Below are positions 1-7,981 of a stretch of 64,000 nucleotides of DNA, one piece after another. Numbering within the stretch: position 1 is the stretch's first letter; each line of letters begins with the position of its first letter. The stretch is from contig NZ_CP036524.1 in the NCBI RefSeq assembly GCF_008281175.1, forward strand, positions 248,001 to 312,000. Direction: 5' to 3'. The translations under genes and the position numbers were made by a program. The stretch comes from [Clostridium] hylemonae DSM 15053. GTDB lineage: Bacteria > Bacillota > Clostridia > Lachnospirales > Lachnospiraceae. A model generated the notes under the pieces. It was not told the origin of the DNA. It saw only the letters and a list, made by a program, of their open reading frames with translations, and searched no databases.

Positions 1-57
1 AATAGTTTCTTCTGCCTTTGTCTCAGTGAGTTCTTCGGATTTCATCTCTTCACTCAT
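1..57 (-). CDS. N-terminal fragment of a hypothetical protein
   Basis: An ATG at 57 on the minus strand opens a frame that runs off the left window edge. Only 19 codons are visible, beginning MSEEMKSEELTETK, acidic and hydrophilic. An AGGAGG ribosome site sits at 65-70 on the same strand, and a good promoter lies further upstream (105-133), so the start is convincing. No family can be assigned from so short a piece. Confidence 0.6.
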   Translation of the reverse strand, partial: MSEEMKSEELTETKAEETI

Positions 58-104
58 CTTTAGTACCTCCTGTAAGTATTATGTAAGTATTAGAATATGC
101 GTTA

Positions 105-133
105 ATCATAACAGGTTTGGCGCGGTAATTCAA
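105..133 (-). promoter_or_regulatory. Sigma-A promoter for the leftmost minus-strand gene
   Basis: Read on the minus strand, TTGAAT (133-128) and TATGAT (110-105) are separated by exactly 17 bases. It points at the gene starting at 57. Confidence 0.6.
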
Positions 134-176
134 ACTTTCTGTCGAAAATATTCCTTTTATTACGTTTTTTAAAAGT

Positions 177-205
177 TTGACAATTCCATTTAGAATTTAT
201 ATGAT
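177..205 (+). promoter_or_regulatory. Sigma-A promoter upstream of yjbQ
   Basis: TTGACA (177-182), 17-base spacer, TATGAT (200-205). A near-consensus vegetative promoter, divergent from the minus-strand promoter at 105-133. Confidence 0.7.
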
Positions 206-249
206 GAGACTAAAGTGTATGAACAGATATTATGCGAGGAGGTCAATAT

Positions 250-666
250 ATGAAATCTTACAGTAAAAAATTACATTTTCATCTTCCGTCAAGAAGAGGA
301 CTTGTAAATATCACACAGGATGTGCAGGATGCGGTCGGTGAAAGCGGCATAAAGGAAGGGATGGTTCTTGTCAATGCGATGAATATCACAGCCAGTGTAT
401 TTATCAATGACGATGAGAGCGGGCTTCATCAGGATTATGAGAAATGGCTGGAGGGGCTGGCGCCTGAGAAGCCATACAGTCAGTACAGACACAATGGTTA
501 TGAGGACAATGCGGACGCCCATCTGAAACGCACGGTCATGGGACGGGAGACTGTCGTCGCCGTCACGGAAGGAAGACTCGACTTCGGGACGTGGGAGCAG
601 ATATTTTACTATGAGTTTGACGGAAAGCGCGACAAAAGGGTGCTGGTAAAGATCATCGGAGAATAA
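250..666 (+). CDS. yjbQ: YjbQ family (UPF0047) protein
   Basis: A 138-residue protein of the YjbQ/UPF0047 family. Members are single beta-rich domains forming trimers, and some show weak thiamine-phosphate synthase activity; the physiological role is unsettled. Visible family features are the central [18 protein letters not shown] strand region, the [18 protein letters not shown] segment with its N-A-H-x-K motif, and the C-terminal [11 protein letters not shown] loop before the final strand. The usual HTTA of the first motif reads MNITA here, so one family histidine is replaced. I start at the ATG at 250 because AGGAGGT lies at 237-243; an upstream in-frame ATG at 232 would place the ribosome site inside the gene. 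It is probably monocistronic. Confidence 0.85.
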   Translation: MKSYSKKLHFHLPSRRGLVNITQDVQDAVGESGIKEGMVLVNAMNITASVFINDDESGLHQDYEKWLEGLAPEKPYSQYRHNGYEDNADAHLKRTVMGRETVVAVTEGRLDFGTWEQIFYYEFDGKRDKRVLVKIIGE

Positions 667-773
667 GGCGGCGGGCGCGTACAAGTTGACAAATGTGCCG
701 CAATCTGCAAAACTGTTATTTAAACACTGAAGATATTCGGTGATCAAAAGAGTAGTTTATGAGGAGGAAGGTT

Positions 774-1379
774 ATGAAAAAGAAGTTTTTATTGATCTGT
801 ATGGCTGCGATGCTTGCGTTATCGCTGACAGCTTGCGGGGGAAACGACAAGAAAGAGGACAAAAAAGCAGATAAGAAAGAAGAGTCTGTCAAGAAAGAGG
901 AAAAGGACATTGAGCTTACACTTCCGGCATCATTTTTTGATGAAGAAGGAATGGCGGATATCAATGAGGAGGCAAAGGCAGAGGGCGTGAAGGAAGTGAA
1001 GGTCAATGACGACGGGTCTGTCACCTATAAGATGGACAAGTCTACCCACGAAAAGCTTCTCAAAGAGATGAAAAAAGGAATCGATGAATCTATTTCTGAA
1101 CTGCTGGAGGACAAGGAAAATTATTCTTCTTTTACAGAGATCACGTATAACGATGATGTGACGGAGTTTAAGATCATGGTAGATCCGGCGGCGTACGGCG
1201 GACTGCAGTCTTTTGGAGCGCTTGTGATGTATGCGGCAGGGAATATGTACCAGGGGATGAATCTTGTTCCGGAGGATGAGATCAATACGACAGTGCAGTT
1301 TATCAACAAGGATACACAGGAAGTGATAGAGAGCGGAGACTCCAAATCCATGGCTGACGAATACGAAGGTACAGAGTAG
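774..1379 (+). CDS. Secreted lipoprotein, unknown function
   Basis: A 201-residue predicted lipoprotein. The N-terminus is a classical type II signal: MKKK, a hydrophobic run, then LSLTAC with the lipidated cysteine at about residue 20. A highly charged Lys/Glu linker follows (roughly residues 23-45), then a mixed domain without a motif I recognise. The body repeatedly reads like a DUF-type extracellular domain of Clostridia, but I cannot name it. Start at 774 is chosen because GAGGAGG lies at 761-767; the upstream ATG at 759 overlaps that ribosome site. It should be anchored on the outer face of the membrane. Confidence 0.7.
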   Translation: MKKKFLLICMAAMLALSLTACGGNDKKEDKKADKKEESVKKEEKDIELTLPASFFDEEGMADINEEAKAEGVKEVKVNDDGSVTYKMDKSTHEKLLKEMKKGIDESISELLEDKENYSSFTEITYNDDVTEFKIMVDPAAYGGLQSFGALVMYAAGNMYQGMNLVPEDEINTTVQFINKDTQEVIESGDSKSMADEYEGTE

Positions 1380-1418
1380 GACATGCACAATTAGTCGTCA
1401 GACGTCGAAGATAAAGAA

Positions 1419-1446
1419 TTGCAATTCTGATTAGGTGTGATATAAT
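1419..1446 (+). promoter_or_regulatory. Extended -10 promoter for the DUF6465 gene
   Basis: TTGCAA (1419-1424), 16-base spacer, TATAAT (1441-1446) with a TGA directly before it, giving an extended -10. Confidence 0.6.
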
Positions 1447-1494
1447 ATTCACAACTGAAGAGGATGAGGCTTAAGAAATATAGGAGGAATTAAT

Positions 1495-1911
1495 ATGGCT
1501 ACAAAAACAGGAACTAAGAAACAAGAAACCGCAGCTAAAACGGAGCCTGTGAACGTAAAAGCAGACGCTGTAAAGGAAAAAGCGGAGACAGTAAAGAAGG
1601 CTGAGCCTGTCAAAAAGGCAGAAGCAGTAAAGGCTGAGCCGGAAAAGAAAGCACCGGTTAGAAAGACCGCAGCGAAAAAGACTACAGCAAAGAAGCCGGC
1701 AGTTAAAAAAGAAATGAAGGTAAATACAGTAGTAGAGTATTACGGCAAACAGGTAGAAGAAAAGGATATGGTTGCAGCAGTTAAGAAGGCATGGACGAAG
1801 TCCGGCAGGAAAGTCGGAGATATCAGGACCATGGAACTTTACATAAAGCCGGAAGAGGGCGCTGTATATTATGTTATCAACGGCACTGACACTGGGGCGG
1901 TTGCATTTTAA
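1495..1911 (+). CDS. Histone H1-like basic protein with DUF6465 domain
   Basis: A 138-residue protein in two parts. Residues 1-72 are a low-complexity Lys/Ala/Glu/Val tail with repeats such as KKAEPVKKAE and KKTAAKKTTAKKPAVKK, resembling the tails of bacterial histone-like proteins. Residues 73-138 form a compact domain (NTVVEYYGKQVEEKDM ... GAVYYVINGT) matching what I know as DUF6465, common in Lachnospiraceae. The basic tail suggests nucleic-acid or polyanion binding, but that is inference. AGGAGGA precedes the ATG, and a rho-independent terminator follows, so the gene is monocistronic. Confidence 0.75.
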   Translation: MATKTGTKKQETAAKTEPVNVKADAVKEKAETVKKAEPVKKAEAVKAEPEKKAPVRKTAAKKTTAKKPAVKKEMKVNTVVEYYGKQVEEKDMVAAVKKAWTKSGRKVGDIRTMELYIKPEEGAVYYVINGTDTGAVAF

Positions 1912-1929
1912 AGAAGCAGAGAATAAGAA

Positions 1930-1968
1930 AGGGAGACACTTCATCGGGTTGTGTCTCCCTGTTTTATT
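1930..1968 (+). terminator. Rho-independent terminator after the DUF6465 gene
   Basis: AGGGAGACAC (1930-1939) pairs with GTGTCTCCCT (1951-1960), followed by GTTTTATT. Confidence 0.8.
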
Positions 1969-1996
1969 GATGTTAAAAGATTAATAAATTATTGAT

Positions 1997-2025
1997 GTGA
2001 CATTTTAGGGTATATTGCATATAAT
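1997..2025 (+). promoter_or_regulatory. Promoter upstream of the papain-like gene
   Basis: GTGACA (1997-2002), 17-base spacer, perfect TATAAT (2020-2025). It predicts an untranslated leader of about 140 bases before the ATG at 2172. Confidence 0.6.
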
Positions 2026-2171
2026 AACTACAGCATATAATTTATCAGTTACCGGTCAATTATGGGGCTTTAAGCCGATCAGTGTGTGGCATTTCCGTGT
2101 GGGATATGTTATCCTGATCCTTGCAGGCATATACAGGAAGCCGGCATTTATTTAAGAAAAAAGGTGATGAC

Positions 2172-2783
2172 ATGAAAAGAGAACTCGATTATTTTACAAT
2201 AGAAGGCGCCTTTGGAGGAAACCAGGAGTGGTTTACCAACGTGGTGATGAATATCGGCGGCTGCGGCGCGGCCACGGCCTGTGACAGCTGTATATATTTT
2301 GCGCGCCGGCCCGATATGAGACAGCTATATCCATTTGACAGAGACGGGCTGACGGTAAAAGATTACAAAAGATTCAGCCAGATAATGAAACCATACATCA
2401 GACCGAGAGCAGGCGGGGTGAAGAAGCCTCAGTGGTATGTGGACGGACTGAGCCGTTATATCAGCGATGTAAATGCCAGGGAAGGCTGTGATATAAAGCT
2501 TCAGATGGACATTCTTCCGGGAGACCGCCCGTACACCGAGGCTGCGGAAAAAATCAGACAACAGATCGATGCCGGTTATCCGGTACCGTATCTTATGCTG
2601 AGACATAAGAATCAGAAGTTCAAAGACTTCATATGGCACTGGTTTCTCGTAGTGGGATACGAAGAAAAAGAAGATGGCCTTGAGATAGTGACAGCAACCT
2701 ACGGGGAGGCGGCCAGGATATCCCTCCGGGAACTCTGGGACACCGGCCATGAAGAAAAAGGCGGGCTGATCCTATATAAATGA
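2172..2783 (+). CDS. Papain-like (C39-like) putative cysteine peptidase
   Basis: A 203-residue cytoplasmic protein without signal peptide or membrane segment. An N-terminal Gly-Gly-Cys-Gly-Ala-Ala-Thr-Ala-Cys block and a C-terminal DFIWHWFLVVGYEE strand with a histidine fit the Cys...His order of papain-like peptidases of the C39-like group; the later TATYGEAARISLRELW resembles the tail of such domains. The catalytic role is an inference from this pattern only, and a non-peptidase relative is possible. I use the ATG at 2172 because AAGGTGA lies just before it; an in-frame upstream start at 2121 has no ribosome site. The gene ends at a palindromic repeat (2786-2884). Confidence 0.55.
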   Translation: MKRELDYFTIEGAFGGNQEWFTNVVMNIGGCGAATACDSCIYFARRPDMRQLYPFDRDGLTVKDYKRFSQIMKPYIRPRAGGVKKPQWYVDGLSRYISDVNAREGCDIKLQMDILPGDRPYTEAAEKIRQQIDAGYPVPYLMLRHKNQKFKDFIWHWFLVVGYEEKEDGLEIVTATYGEAARISLRELWDTGHEEKGGLILYK

Positions 2784-2785
2784 AA

Positions 2786-2884
2786 AGGGACACACTGAAT
2801 TCAAATGGGGACAGGGCAAATTCAAATTGGGGACGGAGGAAATTTAAAAAACCTCCGTCCCCAATTGAATCTGCCATGTCCCTG
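2786..2884. repeat. REP-like palindromic repeat, GGGGACGGAGG family, copy 1
   Basis: The arms AATTGGGGACGGAGG (2825-2839) and CCTCCGTCCCCAATT (2852-2866) are perfectly complementary. An outer shell (GGGACA at 2788, CATGTCCC at 2875) and a preceding GGGACAGGGCAAATTC segment recur at 7172-7240. It could also act as a terminator-like hairpin for the papain-like gene, though no T-run follows. Confidence 0.75.
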
Positions 2885-2928
2885 TGTTACAATGGGCTGG
2901 TAAGTTTATGAAAAGGAGAGGTATGACT

Positions 2929-3447
2929 ATGGCAAACCCAATCGTTACATTTGAAATGGAAAACGGCGACGTGATGAAGGCGGAATTATACCCGGATATT
3001 GCGCCGAATACTGTAAATAACTTTATCTCACTCGTAGGAAAGGGATATTATGACGGACTTATTTTCCACCGTGTGATCAGTGGATTTATGATTCAGGGCG
3101 GATGTCCGGACGGGACAGGCACAGGCGGCCCGGGATACAATATTAAAGGAGAGTTCAGCCAGAACGGTTTTTCAAATGATTTAAAGCATGGCGAAGGTGT
3201 TCTTTCGATGGCAAGAGCTATGCATCCGGATTCCGCAGGCTCTCAGTTCTTTATTATGCACAAGAATTCTCCGCATCTTGACGGTTCCTATGCTGCGTTC
3301 GGGAAAATTATCGAGGGTATGGATGTGGTGAACAAGATCGCGGCAGCGGATACAGATTACAGCGACAGGCCGCTGGAGGAACAGAAGATGAAAAAGGTTA
3401 CTGTTGACACGGACGGTGTGGATTATCCGGAGCCTGAGAAAGCATAG
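2929..3447 (+). CDS. Cyclophilin-type peptidyl-prolyl cis-trans isomerase
   Basis: A 172-residue cytoplasmic single-domain cyclophilin that accelerates proline isomerisation during folding. Diagnostic segments are YYDGLIFHRVISGFMIQGG (catalytic Arg in FHRV, then F-M-I-Q-G-G), LSMARAMHPDSAGSQFFI and the C-terminal LDGSYAAFGKIIEGMDVV. The length is typical for bacterial cyclophilins. Three in-frame ATGs lie close together (2908, 2923, 2929); I prefer 2929 because AGGAG at 2914-2918 is then 10 bases away and the protein begins MANPIVTFEME as usual for the family; 2923 is the alternative. Confidence 0.92.
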   Translation: MANPIVTFEMENGDVMKAELYPDIAPNTVNNFISLVGKGYYDGLIFHRVISGFMIQGGCPDGTGTGGPGYNIKGEFSQNGFSNDLKHGEGVLSMARAMHPDSAGSQFFIMHKNSPHLDGSYAAFGKIIEGMDVVNKIAAADTDYSDRPLEEQKMKKVTVDTDGVDYPEPEKA

Positions 3448-3458
3448 GAAGGCATAAA

Positions 3459-4397
3459 ATGGAACGGACGTTACAAAAACCGGCAGTGCGGGGGCTCCTC
3501 GCGCTGCTTTGCTGTGCATTGTGGGGGAGTGCGTTTCCATGTGTGAAGACGGGATATGAATGGCTGCACATTGAGACGACGGGAAGTCAGATATTATTTG
3601 CCGGGTATCGATTTTTCCTGGCGGGCGTCCTCACATTTATAATGGGCTCTGTCATGGAGAGACGTATCCTGCGCATGAAGAAAAGTTCGGTGCCGTACGT
3701 GCTGAGACAGGGACTGATGCAGACAACACTTCAGTATGTGTTCTTCTATATCGGGATGGCAAATACGACGGGGACGAAAGGTTCTGTTATAAATGCGTCC
3801 AATGCATTTATCTCCATACTCGCGGCGCCTCTTTTGATCAAAGGGGAGAAGCTGACGTGGAAGCAGGGCGTCGGCTGTGCGGTCGGTTTTCTCGGGGTGA
3901 TAATAATCAATCTGGAACCCGGCGCATGGGGGGACGGATTTTCGTTCGGCGGAGAGGGCATGGTGTTGATCTGTACCGTATTCTATGGAATCAGTACGGT
4001 TATCATGAAAAAGATATCCCATCTGGAAAGCGCCATGACGATCACGGCCTACCAGCTTTTGTTTGGCGGTTTCATCCTCACGGTGATTGGATTTGCGGCA
4101 GGCGGACGTATTGCGGGATTTGACGGAAAGTCCGCCGCCCTTCTGATATATATGGCAATGCTGTCTGCTGTTGCATTCAGCCTGTGGACTATATTGCTGA
4201 AATATAATTCCGTAGGAAAGGTTGCTATTTTTGGATTCAGCATCCCTGTATTCGGCGTATTTTTGTCGGCCGTTATTCTCGGGGAACAGATCATTTCTCT
4301 GAAAAATTTTGCCGCGCTGATTTGTGTGAGCATCGGAATTCTGCTCGTCAACGGGCTGGCGGTGCAGTGTGGCAGGAAGAAAGAGCAGGTTTCTTAG
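3459..4397 (+). CDS. EamA/DMT superfamily transporter
   Basis: A 312-residue integral membrane protein of the drug/metabolite transporter superfamily with about ten hydrophobic segments arranged as two EamA repeats. The first repeat begins with ALLCCALWGSAFPCVKTGYEW, the second with MVLICTVFYGISTVIMKK. Family members export amino acids or metabolites; the substrate is not deducible. GGAAGG precedes the ATG. It follows the cyclophilin gene by 11 bases and may be co-transcribed with it. A terminator overlaps its stop codon. Confidence 0.85.
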   Translation: MERTLQKPAVRGLLALLCCALWGSAFPCVKTGYEWLHIETTGSQILFAGYRFFLAGVLTFIMGSVMERRILRMKKSSVPYVLRQGLMQTTLQYVFFYIGMANTTGTKGSVINASNAFISILAAPLLIKGEKLTWKQGVGCAVGFLGVIIINLEPGAWGDGFSFGGEGMVLICTVFYGISTVIMKKISHLESAMTITAYQLLFGGFILTVIGFAAGGRIAGFDGKSAALLIYMAMLSAVAFSLWTILLKYNSVGKVAIFGFSIPVFGVFLSAVILGEQIISLKNFAALICVSIGILLVNGLAVQCGRKKEQVS

Positions 4398-4413
4398 GAA
4401 ATCTGCTTTTTTT
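4384..4413 (+). terminator. Rho-independent terminator overlapping the EamA stop
   Basis: AGCAGGTTTC (4384-4393) and GAAATCTGCT (4398-4407) form a 10-bp stem with one wobble around a TTAG loop that holds the stop codon; a run of seven T follows. Confidence 0.85.
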
Positions 4414-4522
4414 AGTATGGTGGCATGTTGCGATTGGATGAAACTGTACCTTGCAAAAAGCCACTTCTTGACGTACAATTAAGAACAGTAATTGTGTATA
4501 CAAGATGGAGGGCCTGTGCCTT

Positions 4523-5374
4523 ATGGATATGATCCAAACCGAAAAACTGGTATTTGAATATGAAAAGCGGGATGAGGAAGGTAATGTTATCGGAAAATCC
4601 CGCGCGATAGATGAAGTGGATATCGATGTGAAGGAAGGACAGTTTATTGCTGTTCTGGGACATAACGGTTCGGGGAAGTCAACATTTGCCAAGCATATGA
4701 ATGCCATATTGGTTCCTACGGAAGGGACGATGTGGGTAAATGGAATGGATACGAAAGATCCGGATAAGCTCTGGGATGTACGGCAGTCTGCCGGGATGGT
4801 TTTTCAGAATCCGGATAATCAGATCATCGGAACCGTTGTGGAAGAAGATGTCGGTTTCGGCCCTGAAAATCTCGGTGTTCCCACGGAGGAGATATGGAAG
4901 CGTGTGGAGGAGAGTCTGAAGGCAGTCGGTATGATAGAGTACAGGAGTCATTCGCCGAACAAGCTGTCCGGCGGTCAGAAACAGCGGGTTGCCATAGCGG
5001 GTGTCGTCGCCATGGAGCCGAAATGTATTGTACTGGATGAACCGACAGCCATGCTGGATCCGGCCGGGAGAAAAGAAGTGTTGCGGACCGTGCAGGAACT
5101 GAGGCGGAAAAAGCATGTCACTGTGATCCTCATCACCCACTATATGGATGAAGTGGTGGATGCAGATAAGATATTTGTGATGGACCATGGGCGTGTTGTG
5201 ATGGAAGGAACGCCGAGGGAGATATTTTCCCGGGTGGACGAGCTGAAGAGGTACCGTCTTGATGTGCCGCAGGCCACGATATTAGCCGATGAACTTAAGA
5301 AACGGGGAGTACCGCTGCCGGACGGCATACTGCGGAAGGAAGAATTGGTGGAGGCGTTATGTCAATTAGGTTAG
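4523..5374 (+). CDS. ecfA1: ECF transporter ATPase A1
   Basis: First ATPase of the energy-coupling factor module shared by vitamin and metal S-components. A 283-residue ABC ATPase with Walker [10 protein letters not shown] (about residues 46-54), Q-loop [24 protein letters not shown] (typical of EcfA/CbiO), signature LSGGQ, Walker [14 protein letters not shown] and the switch histidine in LITHYMDEV. The start at 4523 has GGAGGG ten bases upstream; an in-frame ATG at 4505 is less likely. The 3' end overlaps ecfA2 by 16 bases, so translation is coupled. No S-component is adjacent, which fits a group II module serving unlinked S-proteins. Confidence 0.93.
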   Translation: MDMIQTEKLVFEYEKRDEEGNVIGKSRAIDEVDIDVKEGQFIAVLGHNGSGKSTFAKHMNAILVPTEGTMWVNGMDTKDPDKLWDVRQSAGMVFQNPDNQIIGTVVEEDVGFGPENLGVPTEEIWKRVEESLKAVGMIEYRSHSPNKLSGGQKQRVAIAGVVAMEPKCIVLDEPTAMLDPAGRKEVLRTVQELRRKKHVTVILITHYMDEVVDADKIFVMDHGRVVMEGTPREIFSRVDELKRYRLDVPQATILADELKKRGVPLPDGILRKEELVEALCQLG

Positions 5375-6213
5375 AACATTTGAATTATATATACAGTCCC
5401 GGAACTGCTTATGAGAAGCAGGCGCTTAAAGATATTTGCCTTGAGATTCCCAATGGGGAGTTTGTGGGGATCATCGGTCATACCGGTTCCGGCAAGTCTA
5501 CGCTTATACAGCACCTGAATGGCCTGATAAAGGCGACAAGCGGGGCACTCTATTATAACGAAGAAAATATATATGCCGAAGGGTATGATATGCGCAGTCT
5601 CCGGAGTCAGGTGGGCCTTGTATTCCAGTACCCGGAGCATCAGCTGTTTGAAGTGGATGTTATGACAGATGTCTGCTTCGGGCCGAAAAACCAGGGGCTC
5701 CTGCCGGAAGAGTGCAGGAAAAGGGCGTTGGAGGCGCTCCGGCTTACCGGACTGAAGGAGAAATATTATAATTCTTCTCCGTTTGAACTCTCTGGAGGAC
5801 AGAAGCGGCGTGTTGCCATCGCGGGAGTTCTTGCCATGAGGCCGAAGGTGCTTGTGCTGGATGAGCCGACTGCCGGACTGGATCCGAAAGGAAGGGACGA
5901 TATTCTCGACCAGATAGCATACCTTCACAGGCAGACGGATATGACGGTAATCCTCGTCTCACACAGTATGGAAGATATCGCAAGATATGCGGACCGCATT
6001 ATCGTGATGAATAAAGGAACTGTGATGTATAACGATAAGCCGAAGAAAGTATTTGCGCATTATCGTGAACTTGAGAAAGTGGGACTTGCGGCTCCACAGG
6101 TGACATACATCATGCATGACCTGCAGGAGAAAGGATTTCCTGTGAAGACAGATGTGACGACGGCGGCAGAGGCTGCCGATGAAATAATGAAGGTATTGGA
6201 GAACAGAGGATGA
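5359..6213 (+). CDS. ecfA2: ECF transporter ATPase A2
   Basis: Second ATPase of the ECF module, 284 residues. Walker [11 protein letters not shown]-loop [24 protein letters not shown], signature LSGGQ, Walker [14 protein letters not shown] and H-loop LVSHSMEDI are all intact. The [10 protein letters not shown] form is characteristic of EcfA2 as against EcfA1. It overlaps ecfA1 at the start and ecfT by ATGA at the end (6210-6213), a tight three-gene translational unit. Confidence 0.93.
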   Translation: MSIRLEHLNYIYSPGTAYEKQALKDICLEIPNGEFVGIIGHTGSGKSTLIQHLNGLIKATSGALYYNEENIYAEGYDMRSLRSQVGLVFQYPEHQLFEVDVMTDVCFGPKNQGLLPEECRKRALEALRLTGLKEKYYNSSPFELSGGQKRRVAIAGVLAMRPKVLVLDEPTAGLDPKGRDDILDQIAYLHRQTDMTVILVSHSMEDIARYADRIIVMNKGTVMYNDKPKKVFAHYRELEKVGLAAPQVTYIMHDLQEKGFPVKTDVTTAAEAADEIMKVLENRG

Positions 6214-7034
6214 TTCGAGATATTACGATTGGACAATATTACCCTGCAAAGAGCATACTGCACCGGCTGGACCCAAGGGTAAAACTGGTGTCTACTTTGC
6301 TGTACCTTATTTCCCTGTTTTTGTTTAAAAGTATTCCGGGTTATATTGTTGCCACAGTATTTTTGGTCACAGTGATAAATATATCCAGGGTACCGTTCTC
6401 TTTTATTGTAAAAGGATTAAAGCCTATTATTATGCTGCTGCTCATCACGGTGCTGTTTAATCTGTTTCTGACAAGGGATGGAGAGGTGCTTTTTCATGCA
6501 TGGATATTCACCATAACAGAGGGCGGCCTGAGAACCGCAGTTTATATGGCGGTCCGGCTTATATACCTCATTATCGGTTCATCACTAATGACCTTTACTA
6601 CCACACCGAATGAGCTGACTGACGGGATTGAAAGCCTGCTGCATCCGCTGAACAAGATTCACGTACCGGTACATGAAGTGGCCATGATGATGTCCATAGC
6701 GCTCCGGTTTATACCGATACTGCTGGAAGAGACAGACAAGATAATGAAGGCACAGATCGCAAGAGGTGCGGATCTTGAGAACGGCAATATCATACAGCGG
6801 GCGAAGAACATGATACCGATACTCGTTCCGCTGTTCGTCTCAGCATTCCGCCGGGCCAATGACCTGGCCATGGCAATGGAAGCAAGATGCTACCGCGGCG
6901 GCGAAGGAAGGACAAAGATGAAACCGCTGCAGTACCAGAAAAGAGACTATATCGCGTATGTGTCAGTTATCATTTACGTTGCGGCCGTGTTCGTGATAGG
7001 AAGGTACGTGCCGCTGCACGTGTGGATATTTTAG
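6210..7034 (+). CDS. ecfT: ECF transporter transmembrane protein
   Basis: The 274-residue transmembrane coupling subunit EcfT, with several hydrophobic segments and the two conserved coupling motifs with an A-R-G core: KAQIARGADLENG and a later AMEARCYRGGEGR. These cytoplasmic helices bind the grooves of the two ATPases. Its start codon overlaps the ecfA2 stop. The gene is followed by a REP-like palindrome and then truA; in many Clostridia the order ecfA1-ecfA2-ecfT-truA is conserved next to ribosomal genes, which supports the identity. Confidence 0.93.
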   Translation: MIRDITIGQYYPAKSILHRLDPRVKLVSTLLYLISLFLFKSIPGYIVATVFLVTVINISRVPFSFIVKGLKPIIMLLLITVLFNLFLTRDGEVLFHAWIFTITEGGLRTAVYMAVRLIYLIIGSSLMTFTTTPNELTDGIESLLHPLNKIHVPVHEVAMMMSIALRFIPILLEETDKIMKAQIARGADLENGNIIQRAKNMIPILVPLFVSAFRRANDLAMAMEARCYRGGEGRTKMKPLQYQKRDYIAYVSVIIYVAAVFVIGRYVPLHVWIF

Positions 7035-7040
7035 CTGGCT

Positions 7041-7100
7041 GGTAATTGGGGACGGAGGTTTTTTAGAAAAACCACGTCCCCAATTAAAATCAGGGTGTCC
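7041..7100. repeat. REP-like palindromic repeat, GGGGACGGAGG family, copy 2
   Basis: AATTGGGGACGGAGG (7044-7058) faces a one-base-shorter complement with CCACGTCCCCAATT ending at 7085, and GGTGTCCCC follows, echoing the outer shell of copy 1. It lies between ecfT and truA. Confidence 0.7.
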
Positions 7101-7165
7101 CCATGGGTTTTATGTGGATAACATGCAAGTAAATGTGGAAAATGTGGATAAAGGACGAGGTGAAA

Positions 7166-7981
7166 ATGAAGAAAGGGACAGGGCAAATTCAGTTAGGGAC
7201 GGAGGAAATCGAGAAAAACCCCGTCCCCAAAATCTCCCAAAGGCGTATCCGGCTGGTTATTGCCTATGACGGTACGGATTACTGCGGCTGGCAGATCCAG
7301 CCTAACGGGATCACGATTGAGGAGGTGCTGAACGGTGTGCTGACGAAGCTGACAGGGGAGGATATCCATGTTATCGGTGCCAGCAGGACGGATTCGGGGG
7401 TTCACGCGCTCGGTAATGTGGCGGTATTTGACACGGCGTCTTCCATTCCTCCGGAGCGGATGGCGTACGCGCTAAATCAGCGGCTTCCGAAGGACATCGT
7501 TATTGTGCGGTCCGACGAAGTCCCGGCCGGCTGGCATCCGCGGTACAGAGATGTGGTGATCAAGACGTATGAGTATCATATTTACAATGCTCCGGTACAA
7601 AATCCGCTGAAGCGGAGGACAAGCACTCATATTTCCTTTCCGCTTAATGTGGAAAAGATGCGTGAAGGCGCCAAATATCTCATTGGGGAGCATGACTTTG
7701 CAAGCTTCTGCAACGTGCGCACATCTGTGAAGGATACGGTGCGGACGGTGACGGAACTGCGGATCGACAGTGACGGGCCGGAGATCATCATGCGGATCAC
7801 GGGAAATGGCTTTCTCTACAATATGGTCCGTATCATTGCCGGGACATTGATACGTGTCGGACGGGGATTTTATGAGCCTGAGAAGGTAAAAGAGATACTG
7901 GAGGCAAAGGAGAGGACCGGGGCGGGGGTGACAGTGCCCCCGAACGGTCTGGTATTGGTGGAGATCGACTATGGAGAATAA
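7166..7981 (+). CDS. truA: tRNA pseudouridine(38-40) synthase TruA
   Basis: Converts uridines 38-40 of the tRNA anticodon arm to pseudouridine. The family core starts at RRIRLVIAYDGTDYCGWQ, and the catalytic aspartate is in ASRTDSGVHALGNV. The C-terminal GFLYNMVRIIAGTLIRVG is intact. The ATG at 7166 with GAGGTG ahead of it gives 271 residues, about 25 more at the N-terminus than the usual TruA, which begins at the RIRLVIAYDG region. Those extra residues are encoded by a REP-like repeat (7172-7240) inserted in frame. Whether the cell really uses this start cannot be shown from sequence, but no start codon with a ribosome site exists between the repeat and the core. Confidence 0.92.
   Translation: MKKGTGQIQLGTEEIEKNPVPKISQRRIRLVIAYDGTDYCGWQIQPNGITIEEVLNGVLTKLTGEDIHVIGASRTDSGVHALGNVAVFDTASSIPPERMAYALNQRLPKDIVIVRSDEVPAGWHPRYRDVVIKTYEYHIYNAPVQNPLKRRTSTHISFPLNVEKMREGAKYLIGEHDFASFCNVRTSVKDTVRTVTELRIDSDGPEIIMRITGNGFLYNMVRIIAGTLIRVGRGFYEPEKVKEILEAKERTGAGVTVPPNGLVLVEIDYGE
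7172..7240. repeat. REP-like palindromic repeat, copy 3, inside truA
   Basis: GGGACAGGGCAAATTC followed shortly by GGGACGGAGGAAAT matches copy 1 (2806-2843) almost base for base; the right arm CCCCGTCCCC follows at 7219-7228. The copy is fully within the truA reading frame. Confidence 0.75.

Noticed and set aside
686-722. Promoter for the lipoprotein gene from TTGACA at 686-691
   Set aside because: No acceptable -10 at 16-18 bases; the nearest TGTTAT is 22 bases away.
2009-2155. Open frame reading a membrane-like peptide (VGYVILILAGIYRKP) ahead of the papain-like gene
   Set aside because: No ATG, no ribosome site, and the predicted transcript starts near 2032, inside the frame. A stop-free run of this length is expected by chance now and then.
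3594-4478. Long open frame on the minus strand opposite the EamA gene (and similar ones at 9245-10240 and 20852-21886)
   Set aside because: They lie exactly opposite well-supported genes, have His/Arg/Cys-rich shadow composition, no ribosome sites and no recognisable domain.
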